DNA of 64,000 nt from Candidatus Colwellia aromaticivorans (GCF_003333305.1 NZ_QOLD01000058.1:1-64000); one strand, 5' to 3'. Numbered from the stretch's first letter, positions 37,969 to 47,956 are shown. The notes: generated from the letters alone by a model not told the origin. Translations and numbers: made by a program.

Positions 37969-38712
37969 TTAATCTCTTTCTCCAAAGATGGCTCTACCGA
38001 TTCTTACCATAGTTGAACCATGGGTTATCGCTGTACTTAAATCATTCGACATACCCATTGAGAGTGTATCTACTGTTGGATATTGGGCTTGTAATTTATT
38101 AAACAAGTGCTGCATTTTTTCGTAACTTGCTACACCGGTATTTTTTTCAGGAATAGCCATTAAGCCTCGTAAGGTGAGTTTATCACAATTATCAACAACT
38201 TCAGCTAAAGAAAATAGTTCACTAGCCATGATGCCTGATTTTGATGGTTCTTCACTAATATTGACTTGTAAACAGATGTTTAGCGCGGTATCTTGACAAT
38301 AATTTGAATGGCGTGTCTCACTTAAGTACTCAGTAAAGTGTGCATTTAAGCGTATGGCAACTTTAGCCCTATCAACACTATGAACCCAAGTGAAATTTTT
38401 CGCAATTTGCTTAGTTTTATTAGATTGTATAGGACCGATAAAGTGCCAGCAAAGCTCTGGTAAATGTGATAGATGAGCTATTTTTTCAACAGCTTCTTGT
38501 AAATAGTTTTCACCAAAATTACGTTGTCCAGCCAGATAAGCTTGTTCTACTGCCGATGCTGGTTTGGTTTTACTAACCGCGAGCAAAGTGACATGATTTT
38601 GTCTATTATTGGAGAAAACCTTACTTTCTTGATTGTGAGTATCATCAGTAGCTTGGCAAGCTTGATCAATTTGTAGTTGAATTTTTTTTATATTTTCTTT
38701 AATTTTGTTCAT
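37969..38712 (-). CDS. yggS: PLP homeostasis protein YggS
   Basis: A 247-residue YggS/PROSC protein: LLAVSKTKPA (PLP lysine about residue 48), GQRNFGENYLQEA, WHFIGPIQSNKTK, LRGLMAIP, LSMGMSNDLSTAI and RIGRAIFG. Binds pyridoxal phosphate without known enzyme activity and balances vitamin B6 and amino acid pools. Insertions around residues 22-37 and 140 lengthen it slightly. Divergent from pilT. Confidence 0.94.
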   Translation of the reverse strand: MNKIKENIKKIQLQIDQACQATDDTHNQESKVFSNNRQNHVTLLAVSKTKPASAVEQAYLAGQRNFGENYLQEAVEKIAHLSHLPELCWHFIGPIQSNKTKQIAKNFTWVHSVDRAKVAIRLNAHFTEYLSETRHSNYCQDTALNICLQVNISEEPSKSGIMASELFSLAEVVDNCDKLTLRGLMAIPEKNTGVASYEKMQHLFNKLQAQYPTVDTLSMGMSNDLSTAITHGSTMVRIGRAIFGERD

Positions 38713-38787
38713 GTTTTTTTATGTAAATAATGTTGATAGATATATTTTTAACAAACAGTACTTTAACAGATAAACCGAGGATTTTTT

Positions 38788-39831
38788 ATGGATATTACCG
38801 AACTACTCGCATTTAGTGTGCAGCATGAAGCGTCAGATTTACATTTATCAACGGGTTCACCACCATTGATTCGAGTCGATGGTGATGTGCGTAAATTGAA
38901 TATCCCTGCTTTTGATGCTAAAGATGTCAACGCCTTAGTTTACGATATTATGAATGATCGCCAACGTAAAGAATATGAAGAAAACTTAGAAGTGGATTTT
39001 TCTTTTGAAGTACCAAACTTAGCACGTTTTAGGGTGAATGCTTTTAACCAAAACAGAGGTCCTGCTGCTGTATTTCGTACTATTCCAAGCAAGATTTTAT
39101 CGTTAGATGATTTGGGTTGTCCTGATATTTTTCGTGACATTTCGGACACACCGCGTGGCTTAGTTTTGGTAACAGGCCCTACAGGCTCTGGTAAATCAAC
39201 CACCTTAGCGGCAATGGTTGATTATATTAATGATTCTAAGAATGATCACATTTTAACCATTGAAGATCCTATTGAATTTGTGCATGAAAATAAGCAATGT
39301 TTAATTAATCAACGAGAAGTGCACCGAGATACGTTAAGTTTTTCCGCCGCATTACGTTCAGCTTTACGTGAAGATCCAGATGTTATTTTAGTGGGCGAGA
39401 TGCGTGATCTAGAAACTATCCGACTTGCGATGACAGCAGCAGAAACCGGCCATTTAGTGTTCGGAACACTACATACAACCTCAGCTCCTAAAACCATTGA
39501 CCGTATTATTGATGTATTTCCAGCCGCGGAAAAATCCATGGTGCGCTCTATGTTATCAGAATCTCTTCGCGCGGTTATTTCTCAAACCTTGATTAAGAAA
39601 GTAGGTGGTGGTCGAGTTGCTTCCCATGAAATTATGATTGGAACACCCGCTATTCGTAATTTAATTCGTGAGGATAAAATTGCCCAAATGTATTCAGCCA
39701 TTCAAACAGGTATGTCTAATGGTATGCAAACAATGGATCAATGCTTACAAAATCTGGTTAATCGCGGCATGATCACTAAGGGTGCAGCGATGGAAAAAGC
39801 GGTAGATAAAAACCAATTTAAAAGCTTTTAA
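38788..39831 (+). CDS. pilT: Type IV pilus retraction ATPase PilT
   Basis: A 347-residue hexameric ATPase: N-terminal PAS-like domain with SDLHLSTGSPPLIRVDG, Walker A GPTGSGKS (130-137), Walker B ILVGEMRD, His box GHLVFGTLHT, and the PilT-specific AIRNLIRE motif. Powers depolymerisation of pili. May also retract MSHA pili encoded upstream, as shown in Vibrio (established there). Confidence 0.96.
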   Translation: MDITELLAFSVQHEASDLHLSTGSPPLIRVDGDVRKLNIPAFDAKDVNALVYDIMNDRQRKEYEENLEVDFSFEVPNLARFRVNAFNQNRGPAAVFRTIPSKILSLDDLGCPDIFRDISDTPRGLVLVTGPTGSGKSTTLAAMVDYINDSKNDHILTIEDPIEFVHENKQCLINQREVHRDTLSFSAALRSALREDPDVILVGEMRDLETIRLAMTAAETGHLVFGTLHTTSAPKTIDRIIDVFPAAEKSMVRSMLSESLRAVISQTLIKKVGGGRVASHEIMIGTPAIRNLIREDKIAQMYSAIQTGMSNGMQTMDQCLQNLVNRGMITKGAAMEKAVDKNQFKSF

Positions 39832-39879
39832 TAACAATTGGTATAATACATTTTAGAACTATAAGAACAGGAATACCCA

Positions 39880-41007
39880 ATGAATTTTCATCAGCTATTA
39901 GAAAAAATGGTGAGTGCCGAGGCATCTGATATGTTTGTTACGGCAAAGTTAGCCGTTAGCGCAAAAATTAATGGCGAATTACGTCCGATCACTGAGCATG
40001 TATTGTCAGCGGAAGAGTCGTTAGGCTTAGTTCATAATGCAATGAACGAAAAACAGATTCGTCAATTTGATGAAGAAAAAGAGTGTAATTTTGCAATATC
40101 GATTGATGGCATAGGCCGCTTTCGGATCTCAGCCTTTTGGCAGCGAGATATGGCCGGTATGGTTATCCGTCGTATTGTTACAGATATTCCTGATCTTGAG
40201 GAATTAGGTTTACCACCGATACTTAAAGATGTTGTGATGTCAAAGCGAGGTTTACTGCTCTTTGTTGGTGGTACGGGTACGGGTAAATCAACTTCGATGG
40301 CGTCTTTGATAGGTTATCGAAATCGGAATTCTCGTGGGCACATTCTAACCATTGAAGATCCGGTGGAATTTGTTCATGAGCATGCAAAGTGTATGATCAC
40401 TCAGCGGGAAGTCGGTTTAGACACTGAATCATTTGATGCTGCACTTAAAAGCTCATTGCGACAAGCACCTGATGTTATTTTAATTGGTGAAATTCGTAGC
40501 CAAGAAACGATGGAGTATGCATTAAGCTTTGCCGAAACAGGGCATTTATGTATTGCTACTTTACATGCTAATAATGCAAACCAAGCGATTGACCGTATTA
40601 TGCATTTAGTTCCAGCTAATCAACATGGAAAATTATTGTTTGATTTAGCGTTGAATCTGCGTGGTATTATTGCGCAGCAATTAGTGCCAACTAGGGATGG
40701 TAATGGTCGTGTTGCTGTTATAGAAGTCTTGTTAAATTCACCATACATTGCAGAGCTGATTAAAAAAGGTGAGATAGGTAGTATTAAAGACGTGATGCAA
40801 AAATCGAATGAGTTAGGTATGCAAACCTTTGACCAAGCACTCTTTAATGTATACCAACAAGGCTTAATTACTTATGCCGATGCTATTCATCATGCTGATT
40901 CACCTAATGACTTACGATTGATGATTAAATTAAGAAGTAATGATCAAAGTGGTACTGGCGGGTTGGCAGGCATTACTATCGATGGTGTTGAACCTAAATA
41001 CGATTAA
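39880..41007 (+). CDS. pilU: Type IV pilus retraction ATPase accessory PilU
   Basis: A 375-residue PilT paralogue: ASDMFVTAKLAVSAKINGEL, Walker A GGTGTGKS, ILIGEIRSQETM, GHLCIATLHANNANQAIDR. Assists PilT under load. ATG follows a sequence TTGGTATAATACAT, 16 bases after the pilT gene, which could also act as a -10; a shared transcript is more likely. Confidence 0.94.
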   Translation: MNFHQLLEKMVSAEASDMFVTAKLAVSAKINGELRPITEHVLSAEESLGLVHNAMNEKQIRQFDEEKECNFAISIDGIGRFRISAFWQRDMAGMVIRRIVTDIPDLEELGLPPILKDVVMSKRGLLLFVGGTGTGKSTSMASLIGYRNRNSRGHILTIEDPVEFVHEHAKCMITQREVGLDTESFDAALKSSLRQAPDVILIGEIRSQETMEYALSFAETGHLCIATLHANNANQAIDRIMHLVPANQHGKLLFDLALNLRGIIAQQLVPTRDGNGRVAVIEVLLNSPYIAELIKKGEIGSIKDVMQKSNELGMQTFDQALFNVYQQGLITYADAIHHADSPNDLRLMIKLRSNDQSGTGGLAGITIDGVEPKYD

Positions 41008-41378
41008 TTTTCTATTTTTTGTTATTTACTTTAAATTCGAAAAAGGCCGTTAGTTAATTCATTATACAATCAATCAACGGCTATTTTCTCTATTATAAGG
41101 TGAGAAACTTTAAAATGATGTATAGCCCATAAACTTGTGGGTTGAGGGCTAAATTTTATTATTAAATCACGGGATTAGCGTTATTTATGAATAGATATAC
41201 TCGCTACTCGCTGCTCATTTTTATCACCGTGTTTCCTTTGTAATAAAACTGTCATATAACTGTCATATAATTCTAGCCGATAAAATTCAACATCCTAGGG
41301 GAACTTACCTAGTAAAGTTAACATTACTAGATAAATACGTTATTATCCGCCCTGAAAAATAATAAACTGGAAACCATT
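41008..41378. other. Intergenic region, pilU to DUF47 gene
   Basis: Contains a weak inverted segment (about 41036-41095), a short heptad-like ACTCGCTACTCGCTGCTC at about 41199-41216, and the Pho box at 41249. No gene is seen. Confidence 0.6.
41249..41286 (+). promoter_or_regulatory. Pho box and -10 for the DUF47-pit operon
   Basis: Two 11-bp direct repeats, CTGTCATATAA and CTGTCATATAA, run from 41249 to 41270, a near-perfect PhoB binding site. The hexamer TAAAAT follows ten bases later at 41281, the expected place for the -10 of a PhoB-activated promoter. The DUF47 start is about 95 bases downstream. So the transporter is likely induced by phosphate starvation. Confidence 0.8.
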
Positions 41379-42059
41379 ATGGCCAGAAATTCAATAATAG
41401 GTGTATTTGCAAAGTCACCAATTAAACCATTAGAAAAACATATCAAATTGGTTGTTAAATGTAGCAATCAACTTATTCCTTTCTTTACAGCTTGTTATGA
41501 GCAAAATTGGAGTGAAGCGGCTAAAGTTCGTCGTAAATTATCCAAATTAGAACAAGATGCTGACTCATTAAAGCGTCAACTACGTTTAGAGCTACCCGGT
41601 GGGTTGTTTATGCCTGTAGACAGGGCTGATTTACTCGAGTTGCTTACTCAACAGGATAAAATAGCCAATCGTGCAAAAGATATTGCAGGGCGTGTTTTAG
41701 GTCGTAAATTAGAAATACCGACTAGTTTACAAGATCAATTTTCAAAATATTTAGAGCGTTGTATTGATGCGACCGAAAAAGCTGCCGAAGCAATCAACGA
41801 ATTAGATGACTTGTTAGAAACAGGCTTTCGTGGCCGAGAAGTAGTTTTGGTTGAAAAAATGATCAACCAATTAGATGAAATAGAAGACGATACTGATGAC
41901 ATGCAAATTGCTTTGCGCAAAGATTTACTTGCTTTAGAACGTGAATTAAATCCGGTTGATGTAATGTTCTTATATCAAATAATTGATTGGGTTGGCGACT
42001 TAGCCGATCTAGCTGAACGTGTTGGCGCACGTTTAGAAATACTTCTTGCTAGAAAGTAG
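41379..42059 (+). CDS. DUF47 / PhoU-like phosphate transport accessory protein
   Basis: A 226-residue helical protein of the DUF47 (TIGR00153) family: ARNSIIGVFAKSPIKPLEKH, EADSLKRQLRLELPGGLFMPV (as EQDADSLKRQ), DLLELLTQQDKIANRAKDIAG and a C-terminal QIIDWVGDLADLAERVGARL. PhoU-like three-helix bundle that probably regulates Pit, which follows 10 bp later. Confidence 0.9.
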   Translation: MARNSIIGVFAKSPIKPLEKHIKLVVKCSNQLIPFFTACYEQNWSEAAKVRRKLSKLEQDADSLKRQLRLELPGGLFMPVDRADLLELLTQQDKIANRAKDIAGRVLGRKLEIPTSLQDQFSKYLERCIDATEKAAEAINELDDLLETGFRGREVVLVEKMINQLDEIEDDTDDMQIALRKDLLALERELNPVDVMFLYQIIDWVGDLADLAERVGARLEILLARK

Positions 42060-42069
42060 GGGTTAACTG

Positions 42070-43335
42070 ATGGAAATTTTACTTAATTCTGGAACTACAT
42101 TAGTTATTATTGCTGCTGTTGTTGGCTTGTTTATGGCGTGGGGCATTGGTGCCAATGATGTAGCCAATGCTATGGGTACTTCTGTTGGTTCAAAAGCGCT
42201 GACTATCAAGCAAGCGATTATTATCGCCATGATATTTGAATTTGCTGGTGCTTATTTAGCAGGCGGTGAAGTTACTTCAACCATTCGTAAAGGCATTATT
42301 GATGCCAGTTTCTTTATTGAATCACCTGAATTACTTGTTTTTGGTATGATTTCAGCATTATTTGCTGCTGCTACTTGGTTGCTTATTGCATCGGCACTAG
42401 GTTGGCCAGTGTCTACTACCCATTCAATTGTTGGTGCCATTGTTGGTTTTGCTGCTGTTGGCGTAAGTCCTGATGCTGTGGAATGGAGCAAAGTTACTGG
42501 TATTGTTGGTAGTTGGGTTATTACGCCAGTGATTTCTGGCGTTATTGCTTTTATTATATTTAATAGTGCGCAAAAACTTATTTTTGATACGGATAAACCA
42601 TTACAACAAGCGAAACGGTGGGTACCGTTATATATGTTTTTAGCGGGTTTTGTACTGGCGTTGGTTACTATCAAAAAGGGTCTTAAGCATATAGATTTAC
42701 ACATTGGTACCGCCGATGGCTTTATATACTCGGTCATCACTGCAGTTTTGGTTGCTATTATCGGTAAGGTGTTTATTAATCGCCTTAAGTTTGATGAGTC
42801 AGCAGCACTTAAAACGCATTATGCCAATGTAGAAAAAGTATTTGCCGTGTTAATGATAGTAACGGCTTGTTGTATGGCATTTGCTCATGGCTCAAACGAT
42901 GTTGCTAACGCGATTGGCCCACTTGCTGCGGTTGTTAGTATTGTTGATAACGGTGGACAAATAGCGGCGAAATCTACTATTGCTTGGTGGATATTACCAC
43001 TAGGTGGTTTTGGTATTGTTGCTGGCTTGGCTATTTTTGGTCATAAAGTGATGGCCACTATTGGTCAGGGTATTACTCATTTAACACCAAGTCGTGGTTT
43101 TGCTGCTGAATTAGCTGCTGCTTGTACTGTTGTTATCGCCTCAGGTGCAGGTTTACCTATTTCAACCACACAAACCTTAGTTGGTGCTGTGTTGGGTGTA
43201 GGCATGGCTCGTGGTATTGCTGCTATTAACTTAGGCGTAGTACGTAACATTGTTGTATCTTGGGTGATAACTTTACCAATTGGTGCAGGGCTGTCCATAT
43301 TGTTCTTCTGGATGATGCAGGCGACTTTTACCTAG
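42070..43335 (+). CDS. pit: Low-affinity inorganic phosphate transporter Pit
   Basis: A 421-residue PiT/SLC20 protein with about ten membrane segments. The two family repeats are clear: GANDVANAMGTSVGS near residue 27 and HGSNDVANAIGPLAA near 277, and PVSTTHSIVGAIVGF and PISTTQTLVGAVLGVG. Takes up phosphate as metal-phosphate with protons or with sodium. Forms an operon with the DUF47 gene behind a Pho box; unusual for classical PitA, common for DUF47-Pit pairs. Confidence 0.94.
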   Translation: MEILLNSGTTLVIIAAVVGLFMAWGIGANDVANAMGTSVGSKALTIKQAIIIAMIFEFAGAYLAGGEVTSTIRKGIIDASFFIESPELLVFGMISALFAAATWLLIASALGWPVSTTHSIVGAIVGFAAVGVSPDAVEWSKVTGIVGSWVITPVISGVIAFIIFNSAQKLIFDTDKPLQQAKRWVPLYMFLAGFVLALVTIKKGLKHIDLHIGTADGFIYSVITAVLVAIIGKVFINRLKFDESAALKTHYANVEKVFAVLMIVTACCMAFAHGSNDVANAIGPLAAVVSIVDNGGQIAAKSTIAWWILPLGGFGIVAGLAIFGHKVMATIGQGITHLTPSRGFAAELAAACTVVIASGAGLPISTTQTLVGAVLGVGMARGIAAINLGVVRNIVVSWVITLPIGAGLSILFFWMMQATFT

Positions 43336-43357
43336 ATAAAAGCTTTCTCTACAAATA

Positions 43358-43392
43358 TAAAAAAGCCGCAACGTTTGTTGCGGCTTTTCTTT
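43358..43392 (+). terminator. Terminator of the DUF47-pit operon
   Basis: AAAAGCCGCAAC, a GTTT loop and TTGCGGCTTTTCTTTTTT form a strong stem with T run. Confidence 0.88.
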
Positions 43393-43457
43393 TTTATTAT
43401 TTGTATCTTAAACTATGTAACTTAAATTATATTACTTAAGTAAGGCTCTCTTAACCT

Positions 43458-43736
43458 TTAATCCCGCGCAGTTACTTCGAGTAAATGATAACCAAACTGA
43501 GTTTTTACTGGACCTTGCACTTCATTAAGTGGTGCAGAAAATACCACTTTATCAAATTCTGGAACCATTTGACCAGGACCAAATGTACCTAAATCACCGC
43601 CTTGCGCTTTTGAAGGGCAGTTTGAGTGTTCTTTGGCTACTTCGGCAAAATCTTTTCCGTCTTCTATTTCAGCTTTTAATGCTAAGCACTGTTCTTCAGT
43701 GTCTACCAATAAATGGCGTGCAGCAGCTTGTGACAT
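43458..43736 (-). CDS. ppiC: Peptidyl-prolyl cis-trans isomerase C (parvulin)
   Basis: A 92-residue stand-alone parvulin without signal peptide: ARHLLVDTEEQC, DFAEVAKEHSNCPSKAQGG, DLGTFGPGQMVPEFDKVVF and FGYHLLEVT. Length and sequence match E. coli PpiC. Cytosolic proline isomerase. Convergent with pit, divergent from oxyR. Confidence 0.95.
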   Translation of the reverse strand: MSQAAARHLLVDTEEQCLALKAEIEDGKDFAEVAKEHSNCPSKAQGGDLGTFGPGQMVPEFDKVVFSAPLNEVQGPVKTQFGYHLLEVTARD

Positions 43737-43866
43737 AGTTTTCCCCGTTAGTTGTTATAATAATAAACTCTGCGTAACCTTATCGTATTTTCCTTTGATT
43801 TTAAAGACATCTTGATTTAAATTATTACTACATTACCGAGCTCTTAATCTAAAAAGTCGATACTCT

Positions 43867-44787
43867 ATGAGCAGTAGCACATTCAATAATAAATTACCTA
43901 ACTTAAAGCACTTAAACTACTTGTTGGCACTTGATAAATATCAGCACTTCAACAAGGCTGCAGAGGCCTGTTTTGTTAGCCAATCAACATTAAGTAGCGC
44001 AATTTTAAAATTAGAACAGCAGCTATGTTGTCAGTTACTTGAGCGAGAGCATAAGCGTTTTATTTTTACAAGCCATGGAAAACAAGTAGTGGCACTTGCA
44101 CAAAAACTTTTACTTAATGCAAATGAATTCACTACATTTGCCCAACAACAAGGTTGTTATAATAGTGGAAGTGTTAATCTTGGGTGTATTCCAACGATTG
44201 CGCCATTTATACTCACCGATTTAGTACAAGCTTGTCAAAAGGACCTACCAAATATTGAGTTATATCTACGAGAAGATACTACTGATAATTTACTCTTTCA
44301 GTTGGAACAAGGCGAAATTGATTGTGCAATAGTTGCTTTTCCTATTCCAAAAAATAACTTCTTTTCTAAAAAATTAGGGCAAGATGATTTCTATATTGCT
44401 GGTGATAAAACGTTAGTGAATCGTTTTCAAGCGTCTTTAGACTATCAAAGTTTACCAGAAAAAAGTGTTTTTCTACTCAATGAAGAACATTGTTTAACTG
44501 AACATGCAGTATCAGCATGCAAACTAGCAGATGCGAGTCTTATTAATAGCTTTTCGGCTTCAAGTTTAGCGACGTTAGTTCAAATGACAGCATTTCATCA
44601 CGGTGTTACTTTTTTACCCGAAATGGCAGTAAATAAAGGGGTTGGTAAGTTAGAAGGGTTGCTAATTGAGCCGATGAAAGGCGAAGTATATAGAGATATA
44701 GGTATTGTATGGCGCAAAACGAGTATGCGTGAAGCAACGTTTATGTCATTAGCAGATGTTGTTAGTAAAGCTTCATTGAGCCAATAG
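43867..44787 (+). CDS. oxyR: Hydrogen peroxide-sensing regulator OxyR
   Basis: A 306-residue LysR-type activator. HTH at about 15-75 (LALDKYQHFNKAAEACFVSQ), and the redox pair Cys209 and Cys218 in NEEHCLTEHAVSAC with nine-residue spacing as in E. coli Cys199/Cys208. GVTFLPEMAV near the end is the OxyR pattern. Divergent from ppiC with 130 bp between. Confidence 0.9.
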   Translation: MSSSTFNNKLPNLKHLNYLLALDKYQHFNKAAEACFVSQSTLSSAILKLEQQLCCQLLEREHKRFIFTSHGKQVVALAQKLLLNANEFTTFAQQQGCYNSGSVNLGCIPTIAPFILTDLVQACQKDLPNIELYLREDTTDNLLFQLEQGEIDCAIVAFPIPKNNFFSKKLGQDDFYIAGDKTLVNRFQASLDYQSLPEKSVFLLNEEHCLTEHAVSACKLADASLINSFSASSLATLVQMTAFHHGVTFLPEMAVNKGVGKLEGLLIEPMKGEVYRDIGIVWRKTSMREATFMSLADVVSKASLSQ

Positions 44788-44826
44788 ATAATAGCTTGAA
44801 TTAATGAATTCACCACTTAGCGAAAA

Positions 44827-45180
44827 TCAAAGGTTTAGAGGCAAGGTATCACGGGTATATGAAGGGAAACTATTATTCTTAGCGTAGATTTTTTCATCAT
44901 TTGAGCGGGTAAAAAATGAAATTATCTGTTGTAGGTTTTCATTAAAAACAATTGATAGTTCAAAAAAACGATTTTTTTCACTCACAACTTTAGCTTGAGA
45001 AAAGTTTAAGCTTTCGTTCGTTTCTAGTGCTGTCAAAGTTGGTGCTAATAACGAAGAAGGCGCTATAGGATAAGATAAGCTATAAATGGTAGTAATGTTA
45101 ATTACTTTATTTTTGGCACAACTAGACCAAGACATGATAGCAACCATAATTATTAACAATAGTGATAGTAGTTGTTTCAT
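44827..45180 (-). CDS. Small exported protein, possible lipoprotein, unknown
   Basis: A 117-residue protein with hydrophobic N terminus (LLSLLLIIMVAIMSWSSC) that may be cut before Cys (weak lipobox SWSSC). The remainder (about 25-100) shows no recognised domain. Its last 14 residues or so (SYTRDTLPLNL) are encoded by a fragment of the interspersed repeat (ATACCCGTGATACCTTG), so its original end was probably replaced. An AGGAGAGC box precedes the ATG. Confidence 0.55.
   Translation of the reverse strand: MKQLLSLLLIIMVAIMSWSSCAKNKVINITTIYSLSYPIAPSSLLAPTLTALETNESLNFSQAKVVSEKNRFFELSIVFNENLQQIISFFTRSNDEKIYAKNNSFPSYTRDTLPLNL
44835..44862. repeat. Terminal fragment of the interspersed repeat
   Basis: GAGGCAAGGTATCACGGGTATA matches the outer end of the 266-bp family (compare GAGGTAACACGGGTATA). 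It lies within the 3' end of the small exported protein gene. Confidence 0.6.
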
Positions 45181-45322
45181 AATAGCTCTCCTATTCTAGA
45201 TCTTTAGCTTCATAATTACTCTTCAAATAAGACCGATATTACCAGTAAAAGTTTCATAGGTATGACAATTTGACTTAGGTTTTGCCTATATAATATGCGT
45301 TAGAAGTAAAGGGCGTCAGAAA

Positions 45323-45366
45323 TAAAAAAAGCAAATGACAATAACAAGGTTATTTATCATTTGCTT
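45323..45366 (-). terminator. Terminator of glcB
   Basis: On the minus strand AGCAAATGATAA and its partner TTGTCATTTGCT flank a short loop and are followed by TTTTTTTATT. It lies 53 bp behind the glcB stop. Confidence 0.75.
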
Positions 45367-45418
45367 TCATTGTTTTTACATAAGTTAGTGTTATGTAAAT
45401 AAACTATACGAAGATATG

Positions 45419-47602
45419 CTATTTATTGTTAGCAAGCTCTTGTTTTTTATCTAATCTACATTGATGTAATAATGGCTCAGTGTAACCACTGGGTTGTTCT
45501 GCACCAGAAAACACTAAAGCAGAGGCTGCTTTAAAGGCAATGCTATTATCAAAGTCATCACTCATCGCTTGATAGCTTGGGTCACTTGCATTTTGACCAT
45601 CAACAATTTTAGCCATTTTTTCCAGGCTTGCTTGTACTTGCTCTTGGCTGCAAATGCCGTGATGTAGCCAGTTAGCCATATGTTGACTAGAAATACGTAG
45701 GGTTGCTCTATCTTCCATTAACCCGACATCATTGATATCTGGTACTTTAGAACAGCCAATACCTTGGTCTACCCAACGGACAACGTAACCTAAAATTCCT
45801 TGAGCGTTATTATCTAGTTCTTCTGTTATTTCCGTGTCACTCCAGTTGGTATCTGTTGCTAATGGAATTGTTAAGATGTCATCTAAATTAGCGCTTTCTC
45901 GTTGCATTAAGTCTTTTTGTAGTGCAAATACATCAATGCGATGGTAATGCAATGCGTGTAGTGTTGCTGCGGTTGGTGATGGAACCCAAGCAGTATTTGC
46001 TCCCGCTTCTACATGATTAATTTTGGTTGCGATCATGTTAGCCATTTGATCTGGAATAGGCCACATACCTTTACCAATTTGAGCTTTTTGACTAAATCCA
46101 CAAGCTAGGCCAACATCTACATTGTTATTTTCGTAGGCGCCAATCCAAGGTGTTAACTTGATATCCGCTTTGCGTGCCATTGGGCCAGCGGCCATAGAAG
46201 TATGAATTTCATCACCAGTTCTGTCCAAAAATCCGGTGTTAATGAATACAACTCTCTCTTTTGCTGCATGGATACAATTTTTTAAATTAACACTGGTACG
46301 GCGTTCTTCATCCATAATACCCATTTTAATAGTATTACGTGGCAGTGATAATGAATCTTCAACACGGGCAAATAAAGTATCAGCAAACTGTACTTCATCA
46401 GGGCCGTGCATTTTTGGTTTAACAATATATATTGATGCTTCGTTGCTGTTGCTTAGCTCACCATTACCTTTTAAATCATGTAGGGCAAGTAGAGAAGTAA
46501 TCACTGCATCCATTATTCCTTCAGGAACTTCACGTCCTTGACCGTCAATAATGGCATTATTAGTCATAAGGTGACCAACATTTCGCACGAACATCAAACT
46601 ACGACCTTTAAGCTGTACTGAATCGCCTGATAATGATTGATAGCTGCGGTCTTCATTCATTTTACGGGTGAATACTTGGCCGTTTTTATGAATTTCTTCT
46701 GTCAAAGTACCTTGCATTAATCCTAACCAATTACGGTAGGCTACTACTTTATCTTCACCATCAACGGCTGCCACAGAATCTTCACAATCCATTATAGTGG
46801 TAAGTGCTGATTCAAGCAGTATGTCACTTAACGTCGACGGTTCTGATTTTCCGATAACACTGTTTGCATCAAATACTAGCTCCAGGTGTAAACCATTATG
46901 TTTAAAAGCTAAAGTATTTGGCTGATTGATAGTGCCAGTAAAACCAATAAAAGCACTACTTTCTTTTAACGAGCTTTGTTCACCATTGGCTAAACTCACC
47001 ATTAATTTCTGTTCGTTCAAATGGTAGGCAACAGCGTCTTGATGGCTACCTTTAACTAATGGAATGGCTTGGTCTAAAAATTCTTTAGCATAACTAATAA
47101 CTTTTGCGCCGCGTATGGGATTATAACTACCAGCTTTCTCTGCACCATTTTCACTGCTGATAACGTCAGTGCCATAAAGAGCGTCATATAAGCTACCCCA
47201 ACGCGCGTTTACTGCATTTAAGGCAAAGCGAGCATTCATAATAGGCACAACGAGCTGAGGACCTGCAATGGTCGCTAGTTCGGCATCTACATTTTCTGTA
47301 CTGATAGAGAAATCATCTACTACAGGTGCTAGGTAGCCGATATCAGTTAAGAATTTTTTGTAGTTGTCAAAGCTAAACTTATCGCCAAAATTATTTTTGT
47401 GCCAAGTATCTATTTGTGTTTGTAAGTCATCTCGTTTAGCAAGTAACTGTGCGTTTTCACCCGATAGGTCGTTAATGATTTTGGCAAAGCTTTGCCAAAA
47501 ATGTGCTGATGTTATGCCGGTATTTGGCAGGGCTTCATTTTCAATAAAATCATGTAGATTTTGATTTATGGTTAAGCCTGCTAATTGAATTGTTTGGGTC
47601 AT
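45419..47602 (-). CDS. glcB: Malate synthase G
   Basis: A 727-residue monomeric malate synthase (glyoxylate + acetyl-CoA to malate + CoA), the G isoform by length and sequence. Starts [37 protein letters not shown] (metal-binding acidic residues), [26 protein letters not shown]-type [15 protein letters not shown] and [14 protein letters not shown] follow. With aceA on the other side of the LysR gene it supplies the glyoxylate shunt for growth on acetate or fatty acids. Confidence 0.96.
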   Translation of the reverse strand: MTQTIQLAGLTINQNLHDFIENEALPNTGITSAHFWQSFAKIINDLSGENAQLLAKRDDLQTQIDTWHKNNFGDKFSFDNYKKFLTDIGYLAPVVDDFSISTENVDAELATIAGPQLVVPIMNARFALNAVNARWGSLYDALYGTDVISSENGAEKAGSYNPIRGAKVISYAKEFLDQAIPLVKGSHQDAVAYHLNEQKLMVSLANGEQSSLKESSAFIGFTGTINQPNTLAFKHNGLHLELVFDANSVIGKSEPSTLSDILLESALTTIMDCEDSVAAVDGEDKVVAYRNWLGLMQGTLTEEIHKNGQVFTRKMNEDRSYQSLSGDSVQLKGRSLMFVRNVGHLMTNNAIIDGQGREVPEGIMDAVITSLLALHDLKGNGELSNSNEASIYIVKPKMHGPDEVQFADTLFARVEDSLSLPRNTIKMGIMDEERRTSVNLKNCIHAAKERVVFINTGFLDRTGDEIHTSMAAGPMARKADIKLTPWIGAYENNNVDVGLACGFSQKAQIGKGMWPIPDQMANMIATKINHVEAGANTAWVPSPTAATLHALHYHRIDVFALQKDLMQRESANLDDILTIPLATDTNWSDTEITEELDNNAQGILGYVVRWVDQGIGCSKVPDINDVGLMEDRATLRISSQHMANWLHHGICSQEQVQASLEKMAKIVDGQNASDPSYQAMSDDFDNSIAFKAASALVFSGAEQPSGYTEPLLHQCRLDKKQELANNK

Positions 47603-47689
47603 ATTTTCCTCACTTGCCTTGCTTTTTTGGATGTAACGTACTTTGATAAAAGCTTGATGAAATTCTTCATTGCTAGAATGAAATAATTA

Positions 47690-47956
47690 TATACCCGTGA
47701 TACCTCAAAATGCGTGTTTCAGGATGCCTGAGCGATTCATGATCAAGGCGCATCTTTTTATTAAGGGTTATTCCCTTAAAAACAGATGCAACGAAGAGCA
47801 TGATTTACTCAGACATCCCCGTAGGGTTGGTTTAGAAACGTTTTATTCAGCGTTATTTATTTCGACAATAGAACAACTATTATCTTCAATCAATGCCTTG
47901 CCTAAAGACGTTTCTAATTCCAACTGAATCCTGCATTTTGAAGTAACACGGGTATA
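47690..47956. repeat. 267-bp interspersed two-hairpin repeat, copy C
   Basis: Ends TATACCCGTGATACCTCAAAATGC and GCATTTTGAAGTAACACGGG form the terminal repeat. Left hairpin: GGATGCCTGAGCGATTCATG and, across the loop, CATGATTTACTCAGACATCC; its inner arm GCATCTTTTTATTAAGGG pairs with CCCTTAAAAACAGATGC. Right hairpin: GGTTGGTTTAGAAACG pairs with CGTTTCTAATTCCAAC. Confidence 0.88.

Noticed and set aside
47697-47927. Reading frame of 76 codons
   Set aside because: It runs across the two-hairpin repeat; similar frames appear over other copies (4042-4274, 438-665) and show no shared protein.
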